64,000 bases of DNA from the NCBI RefSeq assembly GCF_011397635.1, contig NC_064771.1, forward strand, positions 15,563,379 to 15,627,378, written 5' to 3'. The DNA is from Epinephelus fuscoguttatus. Taxonomy: Eukaryota > Chordata > Actinopteri > Perciformes > Serranidae. Made by a program: the position numbers and the translations under genes. Under the pieces are notes generated by a model that was given only the letters and a program-made list of their open reading frames with translations, was not told the origin of the DNA and did not search any database. This document shows, piece after piece, positions 51,061 through 64,000 of this stretch. Numbering within the stretch: the first letter of the stretch is position 1; each line of letters opens with the position of its first letter.

Positions 51061-52924
51061 CTTAGTTTTGGGCATGATGCACGCACACACACACACACAC
51101 AAGGTGGGGGGGGGTTAAAAGATGGAATACAAGCACACAGTGAGAGTGGAGTCACACTGGATTGAAACAGGCCAGGCAGGCACACACAAATTTGTGAAAA
51201 ACACACTTTTTTTCAGCATTTACAGTTTTTAGGGTCTGTTTTTGTGAGACTAATGTCTGGAGGCAACGTTTTTAGTTTGTAGGTCAAGGTGAGCTCATGC
51301 CTGAGCAGCACCGAGGCCTCACCGTGGGGATGGTTATATCTGGATGTGATGACTGGCTGTGAAGCATCAGCACAGTCCGGGGCCCTGGCCCTGAGGTCAG
51401 CCAGGGTTCACAAGTCCACAGCTGTCAAGGATGCCTTTCTCCCTTCATTTCATCCCAGTTTACAGCAAAATGGAGAGAGTGAGTGATCCTAATGCAGCCG
51501 AGGCTCGGCCCGGGCCCGGACTAAGTATTGGACAGCTGCTGTAAGTCTTTCCGTGGATGCATTTCAGCTCCCGACCTCCATCTCAACCCATATCGCTGCA
51601 CCCCAGAGACAAGTGCCGACACCACCCTGTTGACTGTTTTCAGTGTGGAGGGGGGGGGAGCTCACACGGGCCCGGGTACCAGCTCTATTTAGGGTGCTGT
51701 GATGTTGTGCCATGCAGGATCACATTCAAGTTCAACAGTTCACCCCCAGCAACACCACCTCGATGGCTACATCCAGTCGTTAATGTTTAGAGATGACATA
51801 TATGGACACATCTGACAAGCCCACACACACAAGTGCAGCCTGTAGTGAACACACGTTTGTCTTCGGCGCAAATGTTTCCCCTGACAACCGCAGCCGAAGG
51901 CCACACACACTGAGGGGAGCCACCGAGGGGAGGTCACATGTACTCTTGATGAGATTTCATTGATATTAAAAGGCAATAGTGCTCATGCTGCTTTTGTCAA
52001 ATCAGCACAGTGCACTGAGATGATGAGTGATGCTGTAGACAACTGGTGTTGAGTTCAGGGGAATAAAGGGAAGGGGGGATATTAGGGGACTGGGATTTTT
52101 GTGAAGTTTGCGGTGGAACCGAAGAAATGTACTTAAATAATGTAATCCAAAAAAAAAAAGAAGTAAAATTAAACAAATAAGAGAGAGAAAAAGAAAATAT
52201 ATAGTTTTGATTTTGGTACAAAGGTCCTTTCAAAATAAATCTCACATCATTGGAATCATAAATTACAGTTAAGTAACACTTTCAAACTATCAGTGACATA
52301 CATTTTGTGGAAATATTTTAAGTTCAACTGTATAATCTAAAATGAAATATTTTGAAAATATTAGTTAATGTCAATTAAATGTGGACTGTATAATGTTCCC
52401 ATTAACATTCCTAAAAGCTGTATTGGCTTAGTCAACATTTCCATACATTGCCCATATATAAATTAATAATAAAATAAAGCAGCAGGCAGGCTCCAACCGA
52501 TCAAAGTAAAAAAAAAAAAAAATCACCCAAAGAAATTTTTAATCCAGTAAATATATTTTGTATCATATATAATTTAGTTATATATATGTATAATTATACA
52601 TGTAAGCCAACCAAAAGAATGTAATAACAATACTTGATTATTATTAATGTCAACAAATCTCTCTCCAGAATCAAGAATAATTATTTGATGAGTAAAGTAA
52701 TACACCTTATTCCAACATATGTGTGTGTAATCATGTTTTTGATGCAAGAAAACCCCCCAAAATCTAATTTAAGCACACTGTGAATCATTTTTAAATCTGC
52801 ATTTAAAGCTGCAGTGCTCTGACATTTAATGTAATGACACAGTGTTGCAGTAAAGTTTAATACACTAACACCTCCAGTCCAAGCACATACCATTGTACTT
52901 ACTAAAAGCTGCAGCAAAGGTTAG

Positions 52925-53290
52925 CCCATAAAACGCCCTGGGTACATTTTCTCTCTGTGTGTAATGGCGCCTTGGTGGTCCATGTGGATAAGATCGCCAT
53001 TAGGAGGTTTCTCCATCATGCGATTGTTTGTGAAGCATATTTAATAATACATGCTCCATGTGGCAAAACTGAGGTTACACTCCACTGTCATTACATATTA
53101 GTTGTGATTTATTAGCTGTTGTTTTTGTGACTGTGTCATTGTTGCTGTCTAATCAGTCATGATGGTGGTGGCTGTCATAACAACTCTCAGCTAATTAATA
53201 TCACAGTAGTCCCCAGGTTTCACAGTCGCTCCCATCAGGCTGTTCGTCACCTGGGAAGAGCTGCCGTCTAAATTAGATGTAAAAGAAAGA
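52925..53290. promoter_or_regulatory. Candidate conserved regulatory block C (Dlx intergenic)
   Basis: Non-repetitive block with CCATAAAAC at its start, GATAAG near 52988, TAATCA near 53150, TAATTA at 53192-53197 and AAATTAGATG near 53270. The motif density and lack of repeats suggest an enhancer. It lies about 2 kb beyond the dlx3b stop. Not tested for conservation. Confidence 0.4.
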
Positions 53291-53949
53291 AGTGTGCATG
53301 TTCCACCTCCTGTTTTGGAACATTCTCGTAAATATTTGTATAAAATCTGCGTCATCACATGACCTCTGACCTCAAGTCAAAACCTGCGCATCAGCGGATC
53401 ATTTTTCACCAGAGCTCCTTATGTGCCAAACGCAACAGAATGCAGTGAAACGCTCAAAGAAATAATAATAATAAAAAAAGGTAACTGTGTTTTCTTAAAC
53501 CTTCAATATCTGGCAGCATTTCCATCCATCCTGCTGTGCGCGTGCGCGTGCGGGAGAGCGCCCTCGGCAACAGACTTGCTTCACCATCGCACAACCGCCA
53601 CCCCACCCCTCCTTCTCTCCGTGTGCGTGCGCAACAACATAGTGAATTCTCTGTTGTTATCTGGCAGCAGAATAGTAATAAAACCGAAAGACTCCAACAT
53701 GTCTGCTTGTGTGTCGCCTCCTACTGCAGCGCTTTGCACGCAGCTCACAGTCAGCTCTCTATGCTCTGACCACTACAGTTTATACTATAAATACTACTTT
53801 TTGGGATATAACATCTGTGATGATTAGATAATGAGGTCAACAAAACATACCCAAATTAAGACGCTTTACTTTTGTATATAACATTTTGCTCCCCAGATAG
53901 ATTTCTGGATCAAATTCAAATTAAAGAATGGATTAACGGGTGCATATAA

Positions 53950-54330
53950 TCACTGGCGGATTATGACACAATGGGCCCCTGGGCACGTTAAAGGCCCCCC
54001 TACCCCCCAGGACAGGTACAGCATGCTGTTGTTTCTCCTTAGAGTACTCAACGCATCTAAAGTCCTGCAGATAAACTGAGGGGATAGAAACACTCGAATG
54101 GTTTCTTTCTTGAGACGTTTTCAACGTGAATTTTTAGGCTATTCCTTTAGTTTTTCTGTCTTTTTTTTTGTTAGGACTTTTGGGGCTCCGTTACTGACAT
54201 GATGACTAAGCCCTATGACAAGACGTAAAGTTACTAACAGCGACTTCATGCAGACACATTGGCTTAGGTGCCTCTTGTACCGTTGGGTCCCTGAACCTGG
54301 AAGGCCCTGTTCGGTAATACACCCATGCAT
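53950..54330. mobile_element. MITE fragment of a fish interspersed repeat
   Basis: The sequence CACTGGCGGATTATGACACA followed by the GGGCCCCTGGGC segment resembles the terminal part of a dispersed fish DNA-transposon family known from many genomes. The opposite terminus is not clearly preserved. It is the first repeat met when moving right from dlx4b. Confidence 0.4.
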
Positions 54331-54700
54331 GTTGAGCGTGACATGGCACAAGATTGTTATTCCTTCAAGTGAGCAGTTATTTGGACCTGAAGATGTGTGG
54401 ATTATATTTAAATATCCATTAGAAATGTTTGTAAGTCTGTAAGTGTTTTGTGAATACGCAGAATTATTAATAATCCTGATTAAAGTGATTCAAAGTGAGG
54501 GATCTAATTTATTTAATTCAGACAAACGTTCAGCTACTTATTCATAACAATGCACACTTACTTTACCACATTAATACACTTTATCTTTGCTTTAAGACGC
54601 ACTTCCTGCACTGTTTGATTATTATCTCTACTGCATCTACACAAAAATGGCGGCTTGCCTGTTTATAAAGGGGCTACACACACAACATGCAATTAACAAC

Positions 54701-54706
54701 TTTATT
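54701..54706 (-). terminator. dlx3b: Candidate dlx3b polyadenylation signal
   Basis: TTTATT on the + strand is AATAAA on the minus strand, about 600 bp after the dlx3b stop. The intervening DNA (54707-55303) would be the 3' UTR and includes a long T run near 54880-54906 (A-rich in the transcript). Confidence 0.4.
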
Positions 54707-55303
54707 CAATTGACAAGAAGGCAACAAGTGGACTAATTACATGAATATGAGAATGGTTTTTGGAAGCACCACAGTGCAGTCGTTCAAACAAATATCATCA
54801 TCATAGTGGTTCTGCATATAAACACATATTTACAGCCTTCGACGTTTTGTACAAATCCATATAAATATGACCTGAGTTCTTTTTTTTTTTTTTAATTTTT
54901 TTTTTTGACGCGCTCTCAACAAACCCACATGCACGATTGGAATGCAGCATGGATCAACTGCACAGTTTTGTAAATATTCTGGTTGTGGTTAGGCTAATTG
55001 TTTTAAAAAAGAGACTTTGCATATTCATTTACAACATGAGTGACAGAAATATAACAGAAGCGATAAATAATTTAAAAAACCACGCCAGATGTCCGTTAAA
55101 TATGCTGCCACAAGTGATCAGAAATCCCTTATGTGCTTTGAAAATGGAAACCCCAGTTCTGAAACATTTCTCGATCATCCAAAAATAAAGCAAAAATGTT
55201 TCACTTCAGGCCTGCTCCCGGGTCCAGTCAACCTTTGCTCTGCAGAGTCATTGTGGAGAGGCCTCGTTTGAGGAGAGCAGGAAATCTGCTTCTTGAGTCA
55301 TTG

Positions 55304-57195
<1,892 letters not shown>

Positions 57196-57399
57196 GGTGA
57201 AAGCGGCCCTCCAGAATAAAAGAAAATAAAAGAAGTCCACTTGTGGATTCTTTTTGTTGTGGAGTGCGTAAAGCAAAAAAAAAATCGCAATAAAGAATTG
57301 GTGTGTGCGCGCTCTTTGAAAGGCTTTGGAGAACTTATAGTCCACTGAAAGTCTCCCAGCTGCAGTAACTTGGTTGTGGCATTGCTCAGCCCCTGTGAC

Positions 57400-57445
57400 A
57401 CAGTTATAGAGAGCTGGGCTGGGCTTCCCATTGGCTCCAATGTTT
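57400..57445 (-). promoter_or_regulatory. dlx3b: dlx3b core promoter (TATA-like and CCAAT boxes)
   Basis: On the minus strand a CTATAA element (57409-57404) lies about 21 bp downstream of a CCAAT box (57434-57430, GAGCCAATGGG context). A second CCAAT in the opposite direction sits at 57437-57441. This arrangement predicts transcription starting near 57375 and a 5' UTR of about 180 bases. CCAAT/NF-Y and TATA elements are known in mammalian DLX3 promoters. Function here is inferred from spacing. Confidence 0.6.
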
Positions 57446-57639
57446 CTCTGTCCCCCCCCTCCTCCTCCTCCTCTTGCGCTCCAGGCGAAGTCGTGGTGAA
57501 ACCCAGCCTTCAGCCAAAGAGCGCCTATGCACGCATACCTCAGTGCCCTGTTTTTTTCTGTCTTTAGATTTGCATTTACCTGTCCACGGGGTTAACATGC
57601 AGCTCTGTAGGCCTTCAGGGACCGTCTGTGAAAAACACA

Positions 57640-58470
57640 ACTACCTAAAGGTCCAATTTCTTTTCCCCAACAACTGCATCATATACAGGCTGGCACCAAG
57701 GGAACACAATAGCAGCCCAGAGCCCTTTCTAAAGCCTAATCCTGCAGCCAGACCGTCTGCTTAATGTTTTTATGCAATGTTTTCTTAACAGTGCCTGGAG
57801 ATCACACTTTATTCAGCCTATTGAATGGCTGCCAGCCAGCCTCCCACTGACTCCTATTGTCATTCAAAGCAGTTGCCGGACAGTGAACTTTAAGGTGAAA
57901 GAGATGGAGCAGATAGGTAGAAGACTCGTTCAACTCATGTGCCTGCGGGTGAATTCCTCCACACTGTCCGTGATGAGTGTGTGAAAATGCAAATGGTAAC
58001 ACTGTCAGAAAATGACGCTATGTCTTCACATGCACGCAATATTGAGTGTAAAACGATGCGCAGATATTGGTCTCAGTCTGATTTGTTTTGAGGGACATTT
58101 TGTTTAAATAAAAGGAAAATATCATTCGACTAATGATTAAAACAAGGAAACTGTTCACTTTTCTGCAGCTCATTGGCAGTGAGCTGAAAGCACGGTGCAC
58201 AGCGCCCCCTGCTGTATTCACTCACAAAGGTAAATTTCATTTTCTGCCTCCAAAATAGACAAACGCAGCTTCTCACACAACTGAAGGTGTAAAAACGCTT
58301 TTGCCGACTACTACCAATATTTCACTTTCTAAAATTAACATTTTTTTGATAAGCGCAATCTCAAGTTTTTAAATTACACTTCCGACATAACATGCATTTC
58401 CTCTGCAGCGCCTCATTTCCGATAATCTACCGCCCTCTTGTGGTGAGTTTCTGTAGCGCTGGTGTGAAGT
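57640..58470. other. Upstream flank of dlx3b, no gene recognised
   Basis: Unique-looking sequence with no supported coding frame or transposon. The part nearest the promoter may carry dlx3b regulatory DNA. Confidence 0.45.
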
Positions 58471-58477
58471 TTTAAAA

Positions 58478-59256
58478 CAGAGGTGTCAAACTCATTTTAG
58501 TTCAGGGGCCACATGCAGCCAAATTTGATGTCAAGTAGGCCAGACCAGTAAAATCACTGCATAATAACCCTTTCAAACTTTCCCCTTTTCTAGTGTAAAG
58601 AACATCATTCTACAAACGTCCATCCACTTACAAAACAAATGATGAACAGCCCACGATATCCTAAGAAACATGATGGGTAAATTGAGGAGTTTAGCCCCTT
58701 TTCCACCGCAGGAACTTTTATCAATTACCTGGGATTTTGAAAAAGTGGGAAAGCAAACCACACAGATTAGCAGGAATTCTTTTACCCGGGTAAATCAATT
58801 CCTGGTAATAAAACTTCCTGGAAATGTTGGTGGAAAAGGGGCTAATGTCTCAGTTTTTCCAAATTCAGTCAGTCTACTGCTCACTTTCATTACATGTGAC
58901 TTTTTTTCATAACCTTCCTATTGAAGAAGCAGGTTAAGTAATCCGCTGCCTTACAAACCATTTACAATCTGAAGTTTCATCAGTGCCTCAGCAGCAGGGT
59001 TCCACTAATATTGTTTAAAAATAGAAATCTGATACAGATAATTTTCTACTGAAGCTGCTGGTTGAAAATGTTTTGCACAATGTTCAATATCTTGAAGTAC
59101 GGCCACAGAAAATATTCATTGTTTTTTAAATCTCTCGTGAAACCTCTCAGCCTTCACATGTGCGCCAACATTTGGTGTGCAAAGTCATTTAGAGGGCCGG
59201 ATTGGATCCGTTGGCGGGCTGGTTCTGGCCCCCAGGCCGCATGTTTGACACCCCTG
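58478..59256. mobile_element. hAT MITE with inverted ends and near-perfect target duplication
   Basis: Starts CAGAGGTGTCAAACTCATTT and ends CATGTTTGACACCCCTG, a well-known fish/vertebrate hAT end pair. It is flanked by TTTTAAAA (58470-58477) and TTTTAAAG (59257-59264), 7 of 8 matching. A smaller MITE lies inside. Confidence 0.8.
58691..58845. mobile_element. 155-bp MITE nested in the hAT element
   Basis: Perfect 17-bp terminal inverted repeats TTAGCCCCTTTTCCACC at 58691-58707 and 58829-58845. The interior is also partly self-complementary (GGAACTTTTAT versus AATAAAACTTCC), so the element could fold as a long hairpin. Confidence 0.8.
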
Positions 59257-59274
59257 TTTTAAAGGGTCAGTTCA

Positions 59275-59935
59275 AGGCAAGGCAAGGCAGCTTAATTTGT
59301 AAAGCACATTTCATACACAAGGGCAATTCAAAGTGCTTTACAGAGCAGTAAAATATAAAACATAATAAAGCATACAGAGAAGAGTAAAAAGAAATAAAAA
59401 AAAAAAGGTAAAATTAATTACTACTTGATTTACATCCATGATAACAAAATGCTGCTACACCATGTTTTGTTATGACTCTTGGGACGGTCAGTAGGCCAGC
59501 CCCAAATGTCCTCAGGGTCCTCAAAGGTTCATATGTCACAAGCATGTCAGACATACAAAAGCGATTTACACACCAGCAGCAGGATTTTGAAATCAATTCC
59601 TTGAGTGACAGGTAACCAGTGTAAGGATTTTAGAACTTGAGTAATGTGGTCATATTTCCTAGTGTTTGTCAGGACCCTAGCAGCAGCAGCATTCTGAATA
59701 AGCTGAAGCTGCTGAACAGCTTGTTTTGAACGTCCTACAAACAGACCATTGCAGTAATCTAATCTACTGGAAATAAAGGCATGGGTGAGCCTTTCAAGGT
59801 CTTGCTTTGACATTACTCCTCTGACTCTAGCAATGCTTTTTAAATGGTAGTAGGCAGATGATGTTACGGATTTGATGTGGCTGCGGAAATTTATATCTGA
59901 GTCCAGGATAACACTGAGGTTTCTTGTGTTCACCC
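59275..59935 (-). mobile_element. LINE-2-like retrotransposon 3' end
   Basis: A minus-strand frame (59933-59547) encodes the C-terminal part of a LINE reverse transcriptase region, with SVILDSDINFRSHIKSVTSS, LTHAFISSRLDYCNGLF, LQLIQNAAAARVLT and LKSLHWLPV. All are typical of L2/CR1-clade elements in fish. Downstream is the matching 3' UTR ending GCCTTGCCTTGCCTTGAA. The catalytic RT motif and endonuclease are missing: a 5'-truncated, dead copy. Confidence 0.85.
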
Positions 59936-59939
59936 AAAT

Positions 59940-62232
59940 CCAACAAAATTAAATACGATTAAAAAAAGAATCCGCCTCAGACTGGAGCTATAGCCACCTA
60001 TAATGCCAATATTTGCATCTGTATATAAATCAACAAAAAGAAACAATGTTTAAATAAAGAAAAAGCACAAGATGACACATTTTATACTCACAAAAAAAAA
60101 GTGAGAGCCCGTAGATTCACTCTATTTGCTCAGATTAATTGATAAATATGTTTCCACCAACTAAGGATGCAAATGGAAACTCAAGAGCATAAAACACACA
60201 ATCTGAACCTCAAAATAAAAATGGGAAGATATATTGTACCTCTGTTGTAAATGTTGAATCACTTGACGCCTTAACTTCCCTCTCTTGCCTTTAGGGGACG
60301 ACAAATCGCAAAGAATTGTGCTTGTTGAACCCAACTGGCACAAATAGCAGTTGAACATGTTGATTCCTGATTTTCCAATAGGCTAAATATTTTTGCCAAT
60401 TGCCTGCAGACCTTACGTCATATTTAAGCCTGTCTGAGAGAGATGGTGCATGTCTCAACTTGTTAATGTTTTTGGAGACACAAATGTGGTTTCATCAAGC
60501 TTTAAAACCTCAATTCTCACACTTTAAACTACTGCAAAACAGCAGCGCAACATCATAATGTAATAAGGCTAGATAAATGAGGAAATAGAGGCACAGGAGG
60601 ATACACAAACCCCTCTCTTCTGCATTTGAACTTCCTGATAGGGTTTGCAGAGGCCACAGTGTGGAGAAACTGCTTATAGATAACCAGAAGAGCTGACACC
60701 AAGTAACAGTCCTGCCAGTAACACTAAGTTGGTGTTTTCTTGAGAAAAGGTCACAATATTGTAGTGACACAAAACATCCAGTAGGTGGTGCATGTGTCTC
60801 ACATTGGAAAAAAAACTGGCTTGGCATACTCTTGGAGGCTTTGTGTGTGTATACTTATAGTTTAGTTTTTATGTCTGTGCATGTTTTTAAGCAAAATAGA
60901 AATGTACTGGTACCAAGCCCAGGCTCATCTCAGGGTTTGACAGGTGTAAAGATTAAATATTGGACTTTGATTGGAGGTTTATTTAGGTTTTCCAAAGTTG
61001 GGAGTGGCTTTAGGTTGGGTCAGGAACAACTGATGTGGACCTGTGAAGTCCTTCAAGACACTGTTCTGCATGTGATATTGATTCACTAGTTGTGCTTTAT
61101 TTGGCATTTTATAGTCTGCGTATTGATACAAAAGAAGGATTGCATTCTCGTGTCTACAGATAAACCCTCAAGAGTTTAGGAAATTACTATGAATTACACT
61201 TAAGGTTGTTTGCCGTCAGATTACACCCGCAAAAAGCATGAAATTGCAGAGACCAGACCCCTAATCTGCAAACTTGGTGTTTGTCTTTGATCCATAAATG
61301 TCATCCCAGACACCAGACAGTGAAGAGTCTCCCCAGATGCACCCTGTATGGATAAACCCATAGACACAGTGGTTTATAGTCTGATGTAGCTGATCCTGTG
61401 TGAAGTAAAAATGTGCGTACAAACGGACATCCTTGGCTCAAATCCTTTCTTCTGTCAGAGGATGATGTAATTTATCTTTGGGTGAAAATCGATCCTGCAC
61501 ACGGTCAAATGAACTCTCCACACTTCTCTGTGAGTCCACCAATCAAACCCTCACAACACGGTAACATGAGACAGCATTCAGGGGCATGTTTTGTGCTTTT
61601 CTAATGCACTGTGTAAAAGTGGAACAGCTGGCTCGGTTCCAACACGGGACAAAAGCTCAGACCTTGCCCAGAGAAACCACGGCAATTACTGGCTAACTAG
61701 GGTTTGGTCTAATCGCTGTCGAGGTATAAAGAAAAAAAAACCCTGGTACCTTTTGTACTGTACATTACAAATGAAGCCATTCTCCCTCGGAGGAAGCCAT
61801 TTTCTTCCCATTTTCAACTTCTTAAATCTTCCTGAGCGTCATCAGTGTGATTAAGGGAGCCCCTTTAGGCCAAAAAGAGCAACAACTCTAATGGTAGTGA
61901 CCCTCAGACATGATGTATGAGGGAGAATCAGAGGCATACCAGTGTAGTGCTTTTCTCAGGACCCTGATAGAATGCTAGTGGCTGTGGTTATCACCTCAAG
62001 TACAAGATGTACCTCTCACCGTATCTCTTCTTGCAGCTCTTCTTTTGTTTTAACAATTTTGAGATGCCAACTTCAGCATTCCAGATTGTATTGAGTCTCC
62101 CTCAGACTGTACGCAGTGTTATGAATGCCTTAAGCCAAATATTGTACACTCTGTTATTTTGTGCTTAAGTGTTTCTGAAAGCACAACAGATATGCAAGTT
62201 GCACTGATATATATAGAACTACAAATGGTATA
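59940..62232. other. Intergenic DNA, no gene recognised
   Basis: Only short unremarkable frames. No repeat was identified with confidence. Confidence 0.5.
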
Positions 62233-63642
62233 GAAAGCTCTGTGGAATTTAGGGGGGTATATTAGCAGAAATGGATTATAATAAAAACACTTTGGTAAAA
62301 CACTTTGTTTTAAGGTTTATTCCCTTAGGTTGAGGCAACAAAAGTATGTATGTGAGGTTTAGAAAAGAAAAAATCATGGTTTGGGTTACATTTCACATGG
62401 GAAATGTACAGCAGGCTCCTGGGTGAAAGTCTGGAGTTTGTTGGACACATCCAGTTCCCCTCCTGCCCACCCTTTACGGACTTTCTCACTCTTTGTAATA
62501 CCGTAGTTGCCAGCAGCATTACAAAAAAGGTGACTCTGTGCGATCATATGTGACACCAATGCCCACTGACAAAACAGTGGTATTTGACGAGTTGGGTTGG
62601 TGCCTGCTGCGTAAAAACTGACATGTCCAGTGCGTATCATACCACTGTGAAAGATGCCTCTGTGTGTTGGTGTCTGACACTGAGGCCACTAATATTTGAT
62701 AAGCTGGGGGGAAAATGAGCTAGTTTCCCCTACCTTAGGATGAGCCATTTATATCTACATGGGAGCGAGTCCTCATCTATGAAGATCGCCATGTCGTGCC
62801 GCCATGTTTCTACAATAGCCCAGAATGGACAAACCAAACACTTCCTCTAGATAGGGCCATTTGTGTTATAATGTCAGCCACTGTAGTTAGCAGCCCCTCT
62901 GCGACAAAAGTGTCGGATAAACTCGGATTTTTTTTAACGTAAAAGTTGTTTTATCCTCCAGAGACCTGAACTTTTATTTGGTGTACATTTTTTATTTCTC
63001 CTGGCTATTTGGGATCAGTAGGACCCGATAAGTGTAAATAACTTAACATTTTCAACTATATTTAAGTCCCAATGTCCTCAAACAAGACAATAGTGAAGTT
63101 GTACGAGTACTTTCTAATTAACAGTGTCTTAGCTCGTTACTGTTGCTAAAATTGGTCAAATTTGTTGCCATATCAAACTGCAAACAAATATTTATCCTAA
63201 ATAAACAAGTTTCAACCATAAAATGTGATCAGGTTTTGGACCTTGCCCACTTTTGTGTCTGGATCGGCTGCAGACTGACTTGGCAGAGATGGCTGCCATC
63301 CTGTATTTACATGGATTAATATATTGTGCTCCTACTACCACTAGATGGCACAAAAAGTGTCCTTGAACAAGGACAACAGTCCTAAGTCAAGTAGAATGAA
63401 GTATAAGGTCAAGTTAACCCAAAATGTGACGTCCTCGTATGAGGACAAAGAGTTATTCAGTACGTTTACCTGTTTAAATCAACCGGTCCATTTGTTCTGG
63501 AGAGGATGAAACCTCTGCAGACTCGGCTCCTGGTATTAATCTCCTGAGCAATGAACACTGAAGGAATTCTAACCAGGAGATGTTTCAGTCCTCACCGCTA
63601 GATGCCACTTAATCCCCCTAAATCTTACACTCTGGACCTTTA
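62233..63642. mobile_element. Second copy of the large MITE, with an internal insertion
   Basis: Left AAAGCTCTGTGGAATTTAGG and right CTAAATCTTACACTCTGGAC followed by CTTT are inverted ends. It shares CCCAGAATGGACAAACCAAA, GTAGTTAGCAGCCCCTC and GCTAGATGCCACT with the 11-12.7 kb copy. About 62960-63460 has no counterpart there and contains CCTCGTATGAGG, suggesting an unrelated insertion. Confidence 0.65.
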
Positions 63643-64000
63643 CCAAACATGCAGAACTGCCATGCACTAGCAAGACTAACGAGGGGAAACACATATTTAT
63701 GTATACACCTACTACCTGTTTGCACTAAAAGGATTTCTATAGCAACACTGAGTGCTATATTTAACCCCCTACACACAAAAACCCAAAGGGATCCCCATCA
63801 GTGCAGTAATGCGCATATAATCCCACAATCATACACCTACACTGCAGAGGATGTTTAGACTTTAATTATGAGGGGGACGGTGACACCACAAAAACAAACT
63901 CATTGCTTCCTACACCCCCGCAAGCATCAACGTAATTTCATCTCCCTTTGAAAAGTTCAAGGCAGCAGCGTGGAGCTCCTTGAGATAATGAAGCACCACC
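63643..64000. other. Intergenic DNA, no gene recognised
   Basis: Nothing supported to the end of the window. Confidence 0.5.

Larger units (their letters stand above)
48730..54700. other. Convergent intergenic region between dlx4b and dlx3b
   Basis: No gene is visible; open frames here (for example 50691-51206 minus) have no recognisable motif and overlap CA repeats. The region includes three candidate regulatory blocks listed separately, a short CA run and G-run near 51083-51115, AT-rich filler at 52100-52700 and a MITE fragment near 53950-54330. Dlx bigene intergenic regions commonly house shared enhancers (family knowledge). Confidence 0.7.

Noticed and set aside
50691..51206. 171-codon open frame on the minus strand between the Dlx genes
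   Set aside because: It crosses a CA repeat and a G run, shows no domain, and overlaps a likely regulatory block.

Overview
The window is vertebrate genomic DNA, almost certainly from a ray-finned fish, and the repeat content suggests a percomorph. It is AT-rich and intron-bearing, with CA/GT microsatellites, hAT-type miniature transposons, a tRNA-derived SINE and a LINE-2-like remnant. Only two protein-coding genes can be supported. They form the convergently transcribed Distal-less pair dlx4b (+ strand, 45349-48364) and dlx3b (- strand, 57195-55304). Each has the standard three-exon Dlx structure, with an intron cutting the homeodomain just before the VKIWFQN helix. All splice junctions can be read directly: GT donors, AG acceptors, and phases 1 then 0 in both genes.

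Layout. 1-45 kb is a gene-poor 5' flank of dlx4b. Its left part (about 1.9-37.7 kb) carries many transposon fossils: nested hAT elements (1.9-3.9, 6.9-7.5, 11.0-12.7, 18.0-18.7, 24.7-25.7, 28.1-29.1 kb), three same-orientation SINEs (25.8, 27.7, 32.3 kb), two BED-zinc-finger transposase remnants and a 313-bp tandem duplication (37.1-37.7 kb). From about 37.7 kb to 53.95 kb I see no recognisable transposon, only simple repeats. This clean zone contains dlx4b and most of the dlx4b-dlx3b intergenic interval. 48.4-55.3 kb is the roughly 6.9-kb convergent intergenic region, with three blocks that look like cis-regulatory elements. 57.2-58.4 kb is the dlx3b promoter side, and 58.5-63.6 kb is again transposon-rich (hAT with nested MITE, LINE-2 3' end, another large MITE).

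How it works together. dlx3b and dlx4b encode homeodomain transcription factors. In zebrafish they act together at the neural-plate border and in otic and olfactory placodes, and they share enhancers (established knowledge of the family). The long gene-free flank and the AT-rich homeodomain-motif blocks fit a shared regulatory landscape. That part is inference, because no alignment could be run. A ten-base motif, TGCGYAATTA, was found in three Dlx introns and nowhere else by eye. It contains a Dlx-like core and is the most interesting unexplained signal.
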